Shown: positions 34,108-41,578 of the stretch, piece after piece | Numbering within the stretch: the first letter of the stretch is position 1 | Layout: each line of letters opens with the position of its first letter | NCBI RefSeq assembly: GCF_016595465.1 | Contig: NZ_JAENIK010000011.1 | Coordinates: 1,302,001 to 1,366,000 of the forward strand | DNA from: Luteolibacter yonseiensis | GTDB lineage: Bacteria > Verrucomicrobiota > Verrucomicrobiia > Verrucomicrobiales > Akkermansiaceae | Length of the DNA: 64,000 bases | Direction: 5' to 3' | Position numbers and translations under genes: made by a program | Notes under the pieces: model-generated | Told to the model about the DNA's origin: nothing | Seen by the model: only the letters and a program-made list of their open reading frames with translations | Databases searched by the model: none

Positions 34108-34910
34108 GTTGGATGGATGAATTTTTTAACAAGGGTGGTCGCCGAAGCGCGGAAGGGAGGGTGCTGCCACAATGCTTCTTTCCCGTCACCGGGGACTACG
34201 TTTCGCTCACCAGCCCCCGTCCATGACATCGATTTTTTCGCCGGCCGATCCTTCATCTGATCCTTACCGAGTTTTCACAAACATCGATGTTGATGGTCGG
34301 ATTGTCCGTGAGTCCGCTCACTGATATCGCGGCCTCCGCAGGAAGATACCCGGACCAAGGGAAGCCGGCGCGGAAAACTCATGGCGAGGCGGGAATCAGA
34401 ATCCGATAGAACCTCTTGGGTTCGCGGCAAGTGTGATGGTGTTGAGAAGTGAAAACAACGGAAGGAGTTTCATGATTTCAAGGAGTGCTTTCCCTCGGAC
34501 GACCGCATCAACGCGTTCCGGCTCAGAAGGAACGTTCGAATGGGCCTATCTCCTGAGAGTGGCATATGAATTATTAGAATTTGATGAGAAATCGGTTTTC
34601 GTATCGTCGCATTTTATTGTAGAAAACCTGCTCCGATTCATATTGAATCTTTCCAGCTTTCCCGCCTCAGGTTTTGATTTCGAACCGCTTCGCGAACGGA
34701 TTCGCCTGTCTGATTGAATATGAGTCATTTTCGTGTGAACCTAGTGCCGAATTTTTGCGATGCGCCGCAACTGGAGACATTATCTTCATTGTTTCAAGTG
34801 CTGCCGCCGGAAGCAGGATCTTGTTTGTCCGACATGAGCAGCCTGATTCCGGATCCGGAATCAATCTCTTGAGATCATCAGCAACGGCGGGAGTATGACA
34901 ATATTTTATC
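34108..34910. other. Gene-poor, possibly decayed region before the Fur gene
   Basis: About 800 bases without a convincing intact gene. On the minus strand, ATG at 34473 begins MKLLPLFSLLNTITLAAN, a signal-peptide-like start that meets a stop after 25 codons. In a neighbouring frame the same DNA ends EPKRFYRILIPASP-stop, similar in style to C termini of Verrucomicrobial surface proteins, and a further open stretch ends at about 34256. This looks like remnants of an exported-protein gene rather than a working one. A TCTCAT-N5-TCTAAT box (34573-34589) points at it. Confidence 0.4.
34573..34589 (-). promoter_or_regulatory. Candidate response-regulator box (gene-poor region)
   Basis: On the minus strand TCTCAT-CAAAT-TCTAAT, identical in layout to the boxes before arnT and the second response-regulator gene and differing from them at only one or two bases. 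It is 100 bases before the minus-strand signal-peptide-like ATG at 34473 and 322 bases before the Fur gene on the other side. Confidence 0.5.
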
Positions 34911-35402
34911 ATGGAGAATGGAACTGACATGATCACCAATGATTTCGTCCAACAGGCACGGCATATCTGGAGGAGGAGGGGGCGCCGCCTCACTCCCGTC
35001 CGGGAAAGGCTCTGTGCTGTCATAGCGGACCAAAAGTGTGCTTTCGATGCTGAAAAATTATGGAGTGAGGTCCGAAAGCATGGTCTCGATATTTCCATTT
35101 CCGGAGTGTATCGAGCGCTCGCAGACCTGCTGGACGCCGGTTTTCTCACCGAGATTCATGGAGCAGGAGGGCTTCGTTCATTCGTCATATCCGCCGGTTC
35201 CGCTAATATTTATATTGTCTGCAAAAAATGCCGGAAAATCGTTTCTATATACGACCATTGTCTCGATGCCCTCGCTGGCAAGGCGGGCGATCTGGGATTC
35301 AGGACGGATGGTGTGTCGCTTCAAATCCAAACCGAGTGCCGGTCCTGCCCGGTGGAAATAACCGGTATGGCGAAAGAATCCTCCTGGAATGGTGTTGTTT
35401 GA
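34911..35402 (+). CDS. Fur-family transcriptional regulator, atypical metal site
   Basis: A 163-residue Fur-fold protein. The N-terminal winged helix (about residues 12-85: RRLTPVRERLCAVIADQKCAFDAEKLWSEVRK, ISISGVYRALADLLDAGFL) is followed by the dimerisation domain with two CxxC pairs, C104-C107 and C143-C146, forming the structural Zn site. The usual His-rich segment before the first CxxC (HHDH in Fur) reads SANIYIV here, so most ligands of the regulatory metal site are missing. It may respond to a different signal or be metal-independent. ATG 34929, preceded by a GGAG/GGAA stretch, is an alternative start. Convergent with the phosphoglycerol-transferase gene. Confidence 0.85.
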   Translation: MENGTDMITNDFVQQARHIWRRRGRRLTPVRERLCAVIADQKCAFDAEKLWSEVRKHGLDISISGVYRALADLLDAGFLTEIHGAGGLRSFVISAGSANIYIVCKKCRKIVSIYDHCLDALAGKAGDLGFRTDGVSLQIQTECRSCPVEITGMAKESSWNGVV

Positions 35403-35448
35403 TCCTTGCAACGCCGCGCCTCACCCATCGAAGGACGATTTGGTTCCG

Positions 35449-37398
35449 TCATGGTTTGCCTGCCTTGCGATTTTGAGCTTTGAGGCCACCGCTGCCGAAC
35501 AGCCAGGATGCGCTCTGGTAGTAGGAAATGGCGTCGCGGGTGATTTCCTCGCCCTCGTCTTTCAGCGGGATGAGGTCGCCCGTCGCGATGTCGCAGGAAT
35601 ACAACGAGCTTTGTCGCTTGGGTTTGAGGATGACGAGATGCTCTTTTCTCAAGAGCGCGATTTTTTGATAGTTGCTGATGAACGCCCTCTCTGTGGTCGG
35701 ATCGGTCTCTGAGGAAAGCAGATCGTGTCCATAGCTGAGGGTTTCATAATTCCAGTTCAAGAGCCCGAACACGGTTGGTATGACGTCGATCTGGCTGCAG
35801 AGCTTGGAATATTGCCTCGCCGGTACCAGACCGGGATTGTAGATCATTGCCGGGATGTGGAATTTCGTAACGTCCAGGTCGGACTTGCCCGCGCTGCCCG
35901 CGCAATGGTCGGAGCAGATGACAAACAAGGTCTCCTTGAACCAGGGCTTTTTGCTCGCGTCTTCGATCAATTTTCCCACCGCCCAGTCCGCATACTTCAC
36001 CGCAGCGTCCCGCCCGGTGTGGGATTTCAGGTCGATCCGTCCATCCGGGAAATCATAGGGCCGGTGATTGCTCGTGGTCATGCAAAAGTAGTGGAACGGC
36101 TTGTTGCGCGCGTGGTCCTTGTCCGCCTCGGCAATCGCCTTGTTGAAAAGATCTTCATCGCAGGCACCCCATGAGGTTTTGAAGGTGACGTCCTTTTTGT
36201 CCCACTCCTTCACGTCCATGATGCGGCATCCGGAGGTGGAGAAATAGCGGTTCATGTAGTCGAATCTACCGTCACCACCGTAGAAAAAGGCGCAGTCGTA
36301 GCCGCGTTTGAGAAACGGACTGAAGGTCGTCGTCAGATTCGTCCCCTCAGGACGGTAGATGATCGACTGCCCGGGAGTGGGCGGCAGATTGAGTGTCAGG
36401 GCTTCCATTCCCCTGACCGTACGCGTTCCGGTCGCGAAAAGGTTGTTGAAAAAGAGCGACTCCTTCGCAAGACGGTCCAGATTCGGCGTGATGCCTTTTT
36501 CTCCGCCCGCATAGGCCATGTAGCTGCCGCTCATGCTTTCCATGCAGATCAGCATCACATTCCATTGGTGTTCGTCGCCGCGTCCCTGGATCACACGATG
36601 GAGATCCTCGGTGGAGGCGCCGCCCGCTTGTTCGTTTTCCGTGACGAGCAGTTTTTTCGCCGACATCAGCGCGTTCTTTTGCGACAATCTGGGATACCAC
36701 TGGTCGTAGTTCAGCTCCATCTGCTTGAATGCCGCGAAAAATGACCAGCAGCCGTTTTTCGCCAGTTCTCCGTGGTATTGATTGGAGAAGGCGGGCAGCG
36801 ATGACTGACTGACCAAGTGCGCCGCCAATGTGGACAATCCCAGACCCGCTGCCAGCCAGCCGGCACTCGCTTCCCAGCGCGCGCTTCCGGTGACGGCCCA
36901 CGTCATTATCCCTTTGCCGTGGATCAGCCAGACCAGGCCGCAAGACAGCAGGGCGATGCCGCACAGAATGGGACCCATGGGGTAGGATTCCGTGATGTTG
37001 CCAAGCACTTCCTGCGTCCAGATCAGGTAATCTACCGCGATGAAGTTGAATCGCGCGCCGAATTCATTCCAAAAGAACCATTCGGAAACAGTGATGAAAA
37101 TCAGGAGACCGGAGAACGCCACCATCAGGGAAGCCGTTGTCCATTTGCCCCAGATCGATTTCAAAAACCGCTCCGGCATGACCGCGCCATACAGGACCCA
37201 TGGAATGGCGGCGAACAGGCCGGAGATCGCATCGAAAAACAAGCCGCACGCGAACGCTCCGAGGAGGGATGAATCCGGCGTCAGTTGATGTCCCGCTTGC
37301 AGAAAGAGGGCGAGGCGGGATATCATTGAAAACCCGACGAAGAGACAGAATGCGACAGACGGCAGGCGAAATGAGGCGGGACGGAATAGTTGGAACAT
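35449..37398 (-). CDS. LTA-synthase-like phosphoglycerol transferase (MdoB superfamily)
   Basis: A 649-residue protein with five N-terminal transmembrane segments (about residues 10-210) and an extracytoplasmic alkaline-phosphatase-superfamily domain (about 270-600). The catalytic features are MLICMESMSGSYM (metal-binding Glu), TPNLDRLAKESLFFNNLFATGTRTVRGMEAL (nucleophile Thr in GTRTVRG) and FVICSDHCAGSAGKSD (Asp-His metal ligands). These are hallmarks of the LtaS/OpgB/MdoB family, which transfers phosphoglycerol (or similar groups) from membrane lipids to glycans. In this Gram-negative context, modification of periplasmic glucan, LPS or another surface glycan is more likely than LTA synthesis. 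A TCTCAT-type tandem box lies about 240 bases upstream. Confidence 0.88.
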   Translation of the reverse strand: MFQLFRPASFRLPSVAFCLFVGFSMISRLALFLQAGHQLTPDSSLLGAFACGLFFDAISGLFAAIPWVLYGAVMPERFLKSIWGKWTTASLMVAFSGLLIFITVSEWFFWNEFGARFNFIAVDYLIWTQEVLGNITESYPMGPILCGIALLSCGLVWLIHGKGIMTWAVTGSARWEASAGWLAAGLGLSTLAAHLVSQSSLPAFSNQYHGELAKNGCWSFFAAFKQMELNYDQWYPRLSQKNALMSAKKLLVTENEQAGGASTEDLHRVIQGRGDEHQWNVMLICMESMSGSYMAYAGGEKGITPNLDRLAKESLFFNNLFATGTRTVRGMEALTLNLPPTPGQSIIYRPEGTNLTTTFSPFLKRGYDCAFFYGGDGRFDYMNRYFSTSGCRIMDVKEWDKKDVTFKTSWGACDEDLFNKAIAEADKDHARNKPFHYFCMTTSNHRPYDFPDGRIDLKSHTGRDAAVKYADWAVGKLIEDASKKPWFKETLFVICSDHCAGSAGKSDLDVTKFHIPAMIYNPGLVPARQYSKLCSQIDVIPTVFGLLNWNYETLSYGHDLLSSETDPTTERAFISNYQKIALLRKEHLVILKPKRQSSLYSCDIATGDLIPLKDEGEEITRDAISYYQSASWLFGSGGLKAQNRKAGKP

Positions 37399-37701
37399 GA
37401 GAAAAATGGATGGTCGGAAGCGGGACTCAAGACTTCCGGCAACCGGAAGGCGTTTCGAACAGGGGTTGGATCCGGATGAAGGGAATGGTGACGATCCCGA
37501 CGGTCACGATCACCGCCCGCTTCACCAAGGGTGAATGGAGCAGCCGTCTCCTCGGAAGCGGTCCGCCTGATCCAGATTCAATGGTGCCAGCAGTGACGGA
37601 TAGGGGAGTCATCAACTGATCCTCAATTAGCAGACTCAAGATGAGAATTTAATGAGCACGACCAAAATAGAGTGGATTTGATCGGAGCATCCGGATGCCA
37701 C
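37399..37701. other. Intergenic region upstream of phosphoglycerol transferase
   Basis: 303 bases between the phosphoglycerol-transferase start and the stop of the PAP2 gene. No credible gene; short frames on both strands are shadows. It contains the tandem box at 37641-37657 near its distal end, in the orientation of the transferase gene. Confidence 0.5.
37641..37657 (-). promoter_or_regulatory. Candidate response-regulator box upstream of phosphoglycerol transferase
   Basis: On the minus strand GCTCAT-TAAAT-TCTCAT, two hexamers differing at one base with an 11-bp period. It is 243 bases before the ATG at 37398 and reads toward that gene, so the leader would be long or the site acts from a distance. 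Confidence 0.45.
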
Positions 37702-38430
37702 CTAGTCCGACCTTTCCACCGCATACCCGAGCTTCGTCGCGATGAGCCGGCATGACATCGCCCACGCCCCGCCCAGCGACCACCCGGCAAGGATGTCGGT
37801 TGGCCAGTGGACGCCGAGATAGACCCGGCTCGCTCCCACCAGCACCGAAATCGAGATCGCCAGTCCGATCAGATAGAGACGCACCGCGAGCTTCCGCTGC
37901 ATGCTGGCGACAATGGTTCCCAAGGTCAGGTAAACCACCGCGGACATCATGGCGTGGCCGCTGGGGAAACTGGCGCTGGTCACGAGCATGTCGTGTGGGA
38001 CCAGATCCGGTCGGGGCCGGTCAAAACAGCTTTTCAGTAGATTGCTGATCAGGACCCCACTCGTCACTGCGACAGCGATGAAACTTCCAAGTCTCGGTTT
38101 GCGCAGGATGAGCGTGAGGCCGATGACGGAAACCGTCATGCCGGTGAGGACGGTAACACCGCCCAAAGCCGTGATGTCCCGGGCCATCTCCTCCCACCCG
38201 TCGGAACCGATCGGATCCGAAAGGTCTCCCGGTTCGCGAAGCGCCAGCAACAGAGTCCGGTCGAAATCCTGTTGTTCTCCCTCCATGACGTCCTCGGAGA
38301 TGAGTGAAAAAAGGAGCAGGTTGCACGCGATCAAAAGAATGAACGCTGGTGTTGAAGGCCTGTCCCGAATCTTACGGAGGTATCGGTGGAATCGATCCGC
38401 GATTTCCCGGCGCGTGATTCTGATATTCAT
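37702..38430 (-). CDS. PAP2-family lipid phosphatase
   Basis: A 242-residue membrane protein with about six hydrophobic segments and the full PAP2 triad of motifs: KSCFDRPRPD (residues 133-142), PSGH (156-159) and SRVYLGVHWPTD (201-212, catalytic His208). Family members dephosphorylate undecaprenyl pyrophosphate, phosphatidate or lipid A. As the last gene of a response-regulator / kinase / DedA / PAP2 operon opposite the arn operon, it probably recycles the C55 lipid carrier or modifies lipid A phosphates; this is inference. Its start overlaps the DedA stop (ATGA). A longer in-frame extension upstream is a shadow of the DedA gene. Confidence 0.92.
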   Translation of the reverse strand: MNIRITRREIADRFHRYLRKIRDRPSTPAFILLIACNLLLFSLISEDVMEGEQQDFDRTLLLALREPGDLSDPIGSDGWEEMARDITALGGVTVLTGMTVSVIGLTLILRKPRLGSFIAVAVTSGVLISNLLKSCFDRPRPDLVPHDMLVTSASFPSGHAMMSAVVYLTLGTIVASMQRKLAVRLYLIGLAISISVLVGASRVYLGVHWPTDILAGWSLGGAWAMSCRLIATKLGYAVERSD

Positions 38431-39089
38431 GCCCTCCGGTGGTTGAAGAGGCTTGTGGCCGCGAGAACGATGACGATCACCCCTGCGCCACAGATGAACA
38501 GATTGAACCGTCCGGTAGCGAACGAACTGCCTGCGGTCATGTAGCCGTAGGCGATGACCATTTCCGCGGAGAAGGAAAGGACGAGATATAACCCGACCGG
38601 AACCCCCAGTATCCCGAGCAGGAAATTCTGAACCAACTGGGGCAGGCCCGGCGCGAAGCGGATAATGAGAATCAACTTCCATGCCGGTTGTCCCGAGTAA
38701 TCCGGCAAGGTCGCGGAGAAACGGCTTAAAATCCGGTTCACCGGTCGTCGGAACGCTTTGGCATAGGCATAGCTCAGAAGAAGATTTATCAACAATCCGG
38801 CTCCGATGCCCGCGAAAGTGACGGGCATGCCGTAAACCGGGGCATAGACCGCTCCGGCGGCGAGATAGAGGGCGGTCACGGGCACTCCGGCCAGCGGCAG
38901 GATTCCAAGCAGCAGGATGAAGACGGGAAACGGAGTGGCGCGGACATTTCCCATCATGATGTCGAAATGTTCGTGAGCGAGATCGGCGAGTTCCTGGGGA
39001 AGAAGAATCCAGAGCAGGCCGATAAGCAGGAACCCGGAAATCAAGAGGACCGCGAGCTTGTGCCGGTGACGGACGATGGGCGGCTTCAT
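38427..39089 (-). CDS. DedA/VTT-domain membrane protein (TVP38/TMEM64-like)
   Basis: A 220-residue integral membrane protein with about five hydrophobic segments. The VTT/SNARE-associated core includes LLLGILPLAGVPVTALYLAAGAVYAPVYG (about 58-86) and FAPGLPQLVQNFLLGILGVPVGLYLVLS (about 144-171), with the conserved acidic and Pro residues of re-entrant loops. DedA-superfamily proteins have been shown in other bacteria to return undecaprenyl phosphate to the cytoplasmic face and to be needed for aminoarabinose-based polymyxin resistance. That fits its place in an operon divergent from arn. Both ends overlap neighbours by 4 bases (ATGA), giving strict translational coupling. Confidence 0.87.
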   Translation of the reverse strand: MKPPIVRHRHKLAVLLISGFLLIGLLWILLPQELADLAHEHFDIMMGNVRATPFPVFILLLGILPLAGVPVTALYLAAGAVYAPVYGMPVTFAGIGAGLLINLLLSYAYAKAFRRPVNRILSRFSATLPDYSGQPAWKLILIIRFAPGLPQLVQNFLLGILGVPVGLYLVLSFSAEMVIAYGYMTAGSSFATGRFNLFICGAGVIVIVLAATSLFNHRRA

Positions 39090-40564
39090 GGTTGCCTGGT
39101 CCGCCTGTCATGTCCCGATCCCGAGACAGAAAGAAGAAATTTGAAGAGGATGTTCTCACGATCCACGGCTTCCGCCTGCAGTTTGCCACCGAGAAGATCC
39201 GCAGCTTCTCTGGCGAGGCTGAGACCGAGGCCCGCATGTCCGCTCGCATCATCCATGGCAACCGACCCGCGGTGGAACGGCAAAAACCATTGTTCGATGC
39301 TGGATTCTTCGAGTTCCACCTTGGTAGGGTTCATGCAGACGAGGGAAAGTTCCGTGGCGGTCGCTACCAGACCCACATGGATTTCCGACCCAGGAGGGCT
39401 GTGACTGACCGAGTTCTCGATCAGGTTCGCGGCCACCACTTTGAAAAGCCCGACGTCATTCTGAATGGCAGGAAGATGTTCCGGGATATCCGCTATCAAC
39501 CTGAGATCCCGACTCCGCATGACGGAAGAATTGGAATCCAGAATTTCCCGCACCACGGAAGCGGGCGAGAACATTGTTTTGATGGAGAGTTCAAATCCAC
39601 CCCTAATCCTCGCAAGACGCATCAGACTGTCCAATACCGTCCGCATCCCGTCCGCGATATTCAACGCTTCACGTATCCTCGCCTGGAGATCCTGCACCGG
39701 ACGGTCCCGGCTGACGGATTGTTCCAGGGTCGCGTAGATTCCCGCCACCGGAGTTCTGAGTTCATGGGCGGCCCTCAGTGCGAACTCCTTTTCCCGCATT
39801 CTCGATCTCTCGACCTTATCCAGAACAATGTTGAAGGTATTCGCCAGACCGACCAGTTCCGAAGGAAGGCTTCGCGGAATGTTGGTATGTCCCGGGGACT
39901 CGTTTTCGGACCGTTCCAGAAGTCCGGCGCTGAACTCCTTGAGGGGACGGAGGCACCAGTTGGAGATTCCAAAAATTGAAACCCAGATGACGGCGAGCGT
40001 CGCCACAGCTCCCCAGAAGAGATGTTCCTTGAGTTCTGAAAGCCGGGCGACCAGCGACTCCATTTCGAGCGCGCAGACGACTACCTGGGGATGCTCGCCG
40101 GGGATCAGCTTCAGGCCCTGGCTCGCTGCCAGATCGATGCCCTCCTGATCGGCGAACGGGTGATGAAGAAGTCCGACGACCCGCGCTCGTCTGCCGTCGG
40201 TCAATGTGATGGTATCTTTAACCGGTTCATTGAGTTTTCCGTATATCAGCGGAAGATCGTCGCCGCCGAGTTCCGGAGACTTCGTTACTTTTCCGGAAGT
40301 AAGGTCCCAGAAAGCGAAAACGCCGGCGACGTCGGACGCACCGGCGGATTTCATTGCTTCCTGCCATTCGTAATCGACCCCGGACGCCTCCAGTTCCGTG
40401 GACTTGGCCAGAAGCGACACGCTCAGCATGAGATGGTCGTCGACAGTCTGATAGAGTGTCCGCTGGAATTCCTGGTATGTCAGCAAATTGGCGAGAAGTA
40501 GCACGATGGACACCATCAGTCCCGTACCAAAAAGAAGCCGGCGGCGGATTGAGGGATGATTCAC
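39086..40564 (-). CDS. Sensor histidine kinase of the arn-linked two-component system
   Basis: A 492-residue kinase. It has TM1 at about residues 12-29, a periplasmic sensor (30-180), TM2 at about 182-202, HAMP (about 203-256), H-box FALRAAHELRTPVAGIYATLEQ with His267, an N-box region VVAANLIENSVSHSPPGSE and G-box GHAGLGLSLAREAADLLGG. The sensor is mildly acidic (ELGGDDLP, DEGID-like stretches) but lacks the Asp run of the first kinase. By context it would play the PmrB/PhoQ role, sensing envelope damage or cationic peptides; the signal itself is not visible. It is coupled by ATGA overlaps to the regulator upstream and the DedA gene downstream. Confidence 0.93.
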   Translation of the reverse strand: MNHPSIRRRLLFGTGLMVSIVLLLANLLTYQEFQRTLYQTVDDHLMLSVSLLAKSTELEASGVDYEWQEAMKSAGASDVAGVFAFWDLTSGKVTKSPELGGDDLPLIYGKLNEPVKDTITLTDGRRARVVGLLHHPFADQEGIDLAASQGLKLIPGEHPQVVVCALEMESLVARLSELKEHLFWGAVATLAVIWVSIFGISNWCLRPLKEFSAGLLERSENESPGHTNIPRSLPSELVGLANTFNIVLDKVERSRMREKEFALRAAHELRTPVAGIYATLEQSVSRDRPVQDLQARIREALNIADGMRTVLDSLMRLARIRGGFELSIKTMFSPASVVREILDSNSSVMRSRDLRLIADIPEHLPAIQNDVGLFKVVAANLIENSVSHSPPGSEIHVGLVATATELSLVCMNPTKVELEESSIEQWFLPFHRGSVAMDDASGHAGLGLSLAREAADLLGGKLQAEAVDRENILFKFLLSVSGSGHDRRTRQP

Positions 40565-41238
40565 GGGAGTGGTCGTTCAATGATGTAGCCCTGCCCCCGC
40601 CGGGTCCGGATCAGGTCTGGTCCTCCGCCCGAATTGAGTTTTTTACGAAGGTAGCTGATGTATACGTCCACGGCGTTGCTGTTTCCGCCGGTCTGGTCCT
40701 CGTATACGTGTTCCCAGATATCCGTTCGACTTACCGGCTCGCCGGCCCTGAAGGCCAGATATTCCAGAAGCCGGTACTCGCGGGGGGTGAGAAATACGTC
40801 CTGACCCGCCCTCGTGACCTTTTTGGTAAGGCAGTCGATCATGAGATCGCCTATGTTCAGGGTCGGTGATTCCTGGCGATAGGACCGGCGGATCAGCGCA
40901 CGGATGCGCGCGACAAGTTCCCCGAGTGCGAAAGGCTTCACCAAATAATCATCCGCGCCCATGTTCAGGCCTTCAATCCGCTGCTCGACGGAATCCCGCG
41001 CGCTGATCATGATCACAGGCGTCTTGTTCTGCGATTTCCGGATTTTATGGAGAAGATCCAATCCGTTCACTTCGGGGAGCATGATGTCCAGGACGATACA
41101 ATCGTAAGCATGGTTTTCCGCAAACCACAGCCCCACGTCTCCGGTGGCGCTCACATCCACAACGAAGCCTTCTTCAACAAGACGTTCGTTGATGTTTTTT
41201 CTCAGTGGCAGATAGTCCTCTACAAGTAAGCAGCGCAT
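40561..41238 (-). CDS. OmpR/PhoB-family response regulator of the arn-linked system
   Basis: A 225-residue regulator. The receiver has E7-D8, phospho-acceptor Asp51 in CIVLDIMLPEVNG, Ser/Ala in MISARDS and Lys in YLVKPFALGEL. The winged helix (about 127-225) has the recognition region SNAVDVYISYLRKKL and wing TRRGQGYIIERP, like PmrA/QseB. It leads a four-gene operon whose junctions are all ATGA overlaps. The divergent 340-bp region shared with arnT carries two TCTCAT-N5-YCTAAT boxes, one facing each operon, so autoregulation plus control of arn is the likely circuit. Confidence 0.93.
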   Translation of the reverse strand: MRCLLVEDYLPLRKNINERLVEEGFVVDVSATGDVGLWFAENHAYDCIVLDIMLPEVNGLDLLHKIRKSQNKTPVIMISARDSVEQRIEGLNMGADDYLVKPFALGELVARIRALIRRSYRQESPTLNIGDLMIDCLTKKVTRAGQDVFLTPREYRLLEYLAFRAGEPVSRTDIWEHVYEDQTGGNSNAVDVYISYLRKKLNSGGGPDLIRTRRGQGYIIERPLP

Positions 41239-41310
41239 GGTTTATTCCGAACCGGCAAGTGGAGATGTTTCGTCCCGGATGCTCAGCGCCCGCACCCTAT
41301 CGAATCAAAT

Positions 41311-41327
41311 ATTAGGATTTGATGAGA
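41311..41327 (-). promoter_or_regulatory. Candidate response-regulator box before the response-regulator operon
   Basis: On the minus strand TCTCAT-CAAAT-CCTAAT, 73 bases upstream of the response-regulator start and reading toward it. The 11-bp period and close match to the arnT box suggest autoregulation. Confidence 0.62.
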
Positions 41328-41529
41328 AAGCGGGAATTTGTGTGGACCTGGCTGTTCAAACCTCGGGGGGAACGGTTGAACGCCACCTTCTCAAATACAA
41401 TTGGATCATCGCTTTTCGTTGATTGTGAGATCTTTAAATATCGCATGGTGCCGTATCCGTGCGGCGGGGGTCATACAACCAACGATTTCCAGGACGGTGG
41501 AAATACGAATTTTCAGAGAAAATTCCGTG

Positions 41530-41546
41530 TCTCATCAAACTCTAAT
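41530..41546 (+). promoter_or_regulatory. Candidate response-regulator box before arnT
   Basis: TCTCAT-CAAAC-TCTAAT, ending 32 bases before the arnT ATG. The second hexamer with the next bases (TAATAC, 41543-41548) could also serve as a -10 element, so box and promoter may overlap. Confidence 0.62.
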
Positions 41547-41578
41547 ACTGTTTCTGGCAACGTCCCGGGCATCACGAC

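Larger units (their letters stand above)
41239..41578. other. Divergent promoter region between the response-regulator and arn operons
   Basis: 340 bases, no gene. It carries two 17-base tandem boxes, one 73 bases before the response-regulator ATG and one 32 bases before the arnT ATG, each in the same orientation relative to its gene. The response-regulator copy also sits in an inverted repeat ATCAAAT-N6-ATTTGAT (41304-41323). Confidence 0.65.

Noticed and set aside
37702..39261. 519-codon frame that would fuse PAP2 to an upstream extension
   Set aside because: The extra N-terminal 277 residues overlap the DedA gene in another frame and are Arg/Ser/Pro-rich shadow sequence. The PAP2 protein starts naturally at 38430 with an ATGA overlap.
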